A stretch of 64,000 nucleotides of DNA, from NCBI RefSeq assembly GCF_006442545.2, contig NZ_CP083952.1:3155501-3219500 (forward strand). The letters run 5' to 3'. The notes under the pieces were generated by a model. That model was given only the letters and a program-made list of their open reading frames with translations, ran no database searches and was not told the DNA's origin. The position numbers and the translations under genes were made by a program. The first letter of the stretch is position 1, and each line of letters starts with the position of its first letter. The DNA is from Mesorhizobium sp. B2-1-8. GTDB taxonomy: Bacteria > Pseudomonadota > Alphaproteobacteria > Rhizobiales > Rhizobiaceae. This document shows, in pieces, positions 63,198 through 64,000 of the stretch.

Positions 63198-64000
63198 ATG
63201 GCCCTTGCCAATGCTGGTAGTGAGGCAGAACCCGTCGACCAATCGAGCCATCCCGAAATCGAGCAGCACAGCACCAAGGTGTTGATGCTGGGCGCACTCG
63301 GCGTGGTCTATGGCGATATCGGCACCAGCCCGATCTATGCGCTCCGGGAGGCGTTGCACGCTTCGTCCGGCAGCGATGTCGCGACCCGTGCCGATATTCT
63401 CGGCGTGCTGTCGCTGATCATCTGGTCGCTGACTATTACCGTCACGGTAAAGTACATCATGTTCGTGCTGCGTGCCGACAACCGCGGCGAGGGCGGCGTG
63501 CTGTCGCTGATGGCGCTGGCCCGCGGCAGTTTTCCGAAGCGCTCGGCGGTGATTCTCGGCATCGGCATCGTCGGCGCCTCGCTGTTTTTCGGTGACGCGG
63601 TCATCACGCCGGCGATTTCGGTGCTTTCGGCGGTCGAGGGCATGAATGTCGTCACCCCCACTTTCCAGCCCTATGTCGTGCCATTGACGCTGGTCATCCT
63701 CGCCGTGGTGTTTGCCGTCCAGCGCTTCGGTACCGGCGGCGTTGGGCTGGTGTTCGGGCCGGTGACCGCGGTGTGGTTCCTGGCCATCGGTCTATCCGGC
63801 ATCAATCACATCATCGTCGATCCGGAAATCCTGTGGGCCGTCAGCCCGCACTATATCGTCGCTTTCCTGATCAATTCGCCCGACGTCGCCTTCGTGACGG
63901 TCGGCGCCGTCTTCCTTGCCGTGACCGGCGCGGAAGCGCTCTATGCCGATCTCGGCCATTTCGGCCGCAAGCCGATCGTGCTTGCCTGGCTGGCGATCGT
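63198..64000 (+). CDS. kup: Kup potassium uptake protein, second copy, cut by window end
   Basis: The first 267 residues of a second Kup, open to the window edge, starting at the ATG at 63198. The N-terminus (MALANAGSEAEPVDQSSHPEIEQHSTKV...) is close to the first copy, and the TM1 motif [20 protein letters not shown] and [21 protein letters not shown] are intact. It is a tandem duplicate that includes the upstream region. Divergence in several segments (for example GIGIVGASLFFG against [12 protein letters not shown]) shows the duplication is not recent. Confidence 0.93.
   Translation, partial: MALANAGSEAEPVDQSSHPEIEQHSTKVLMLGALGVVYGDIGTSPIYALREALHASSGSDVATRADILGVLSLIIWSLTITVTVKYIMFVLRADNRGEGGVLSLMALARGSFPKRSAVILGIGIVGASLFFGDAVITPAISVLSAVEGMNVVTPTFQPYVVPLTLVILAVVFAVQRFGTGGVGLVFGPVTAVWFLAIGLSGINHIIVDPEILWAVSPHYIVAFLINSPDVAFVTVGAVFLAVTGAEALYADLGHFGRKPIVLAWLAI

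Overview
This 64 kb window is chromosomal DNA from an alphaproteobacterium of the order Hyphomicrobiales, most probably Mesorhizobium or a close relative. The evidence is uniformly high GC, a circularly permuted two-piece tmRNA whose tag reads ANDNYAEARLAA, an alpha-type SspB, CobF of the aerobic cobalamin route, and rhizobial-type palindromic repeats between genes. The genus is an inference from gene content; no 16S or other marker lies in the window. There is no prophage, CRISPR array, intact insertion sequence or rRNA operon. I found no tRNA gene, but I could not run a covariance model.

Layout. 1-9.8 kb: 3' part of a PQQ glucose dehydrogenase, two repeat families, a small membrane protein/DUF2267-like pair, a Tat-exported dienelactone hydrolase, a divergent EamA exporter/Lrp pair, a hot-dog thioesterase, an FAD-linked D-lactate-type dehydrogenase and a Dyp peroxidase. 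9.9-22 kb: a giant AsmA protein, an ECF sigma factor with a SnoaL-like tail and a small partner, divergent MarR/ClC channel, an SspB-DUF4169-RHH cluster, divergent TetR/Bcr-type efflux with an operator over the promoter, a VOC protein and a P-loop ATPase. 22.2-24.3 kb: tmRNA, DUF2853, thyA. 24.3-27.6 kb: molybdate uptake (mop, modABC, modE) with two ModE-like boxes. 27.7-34.3 kb: cobF, DUF4424, folA, then an envelope quality-control block (hflK-hflC-DUF2065-degP).

34.3-44.1 kb: GNAT-serB, miaA, a diguanylate cyclase, a 143-bp palindromic element, a HerA-like ATPase, an autoregulated XRE-cupin regulator, and a LysR-tmpA-tmpB locus predicted to release glycine betaine and phosphate from 2-trimethylaminoethylphosphonate. 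44.2-49 kb: an NTF2-fused flavin monooxygenase and ilvIH preceded by a leader-peptide attenuator. 49-56.7 kb: divergent ArsR/desaturase, LysE exporter, a toxin-antitoxin pair with a frameshifted toxin, and an RND efflux pair. 56.8-64 kb: a cobalt-type nitrile hydratase operon, a RecD-like helicase, a STAS-like protein, pdxJ and two tandem kup potassium transporters, the second cut by the window end.

Themes. Most regulators sit divergently from their likely targets and several have visible inverted-repeat operators (TetR, MarR, XRE, ModE, ArsR, LysR, TA). Translational coupling by ATGA overlap is common (modBC, hflKC, tmpAB, RND, nthAB, ilv is spaced). ssrA and sspB, which act together in ribosome rescue and ClpXP delivery, lie about 4 kb apart.
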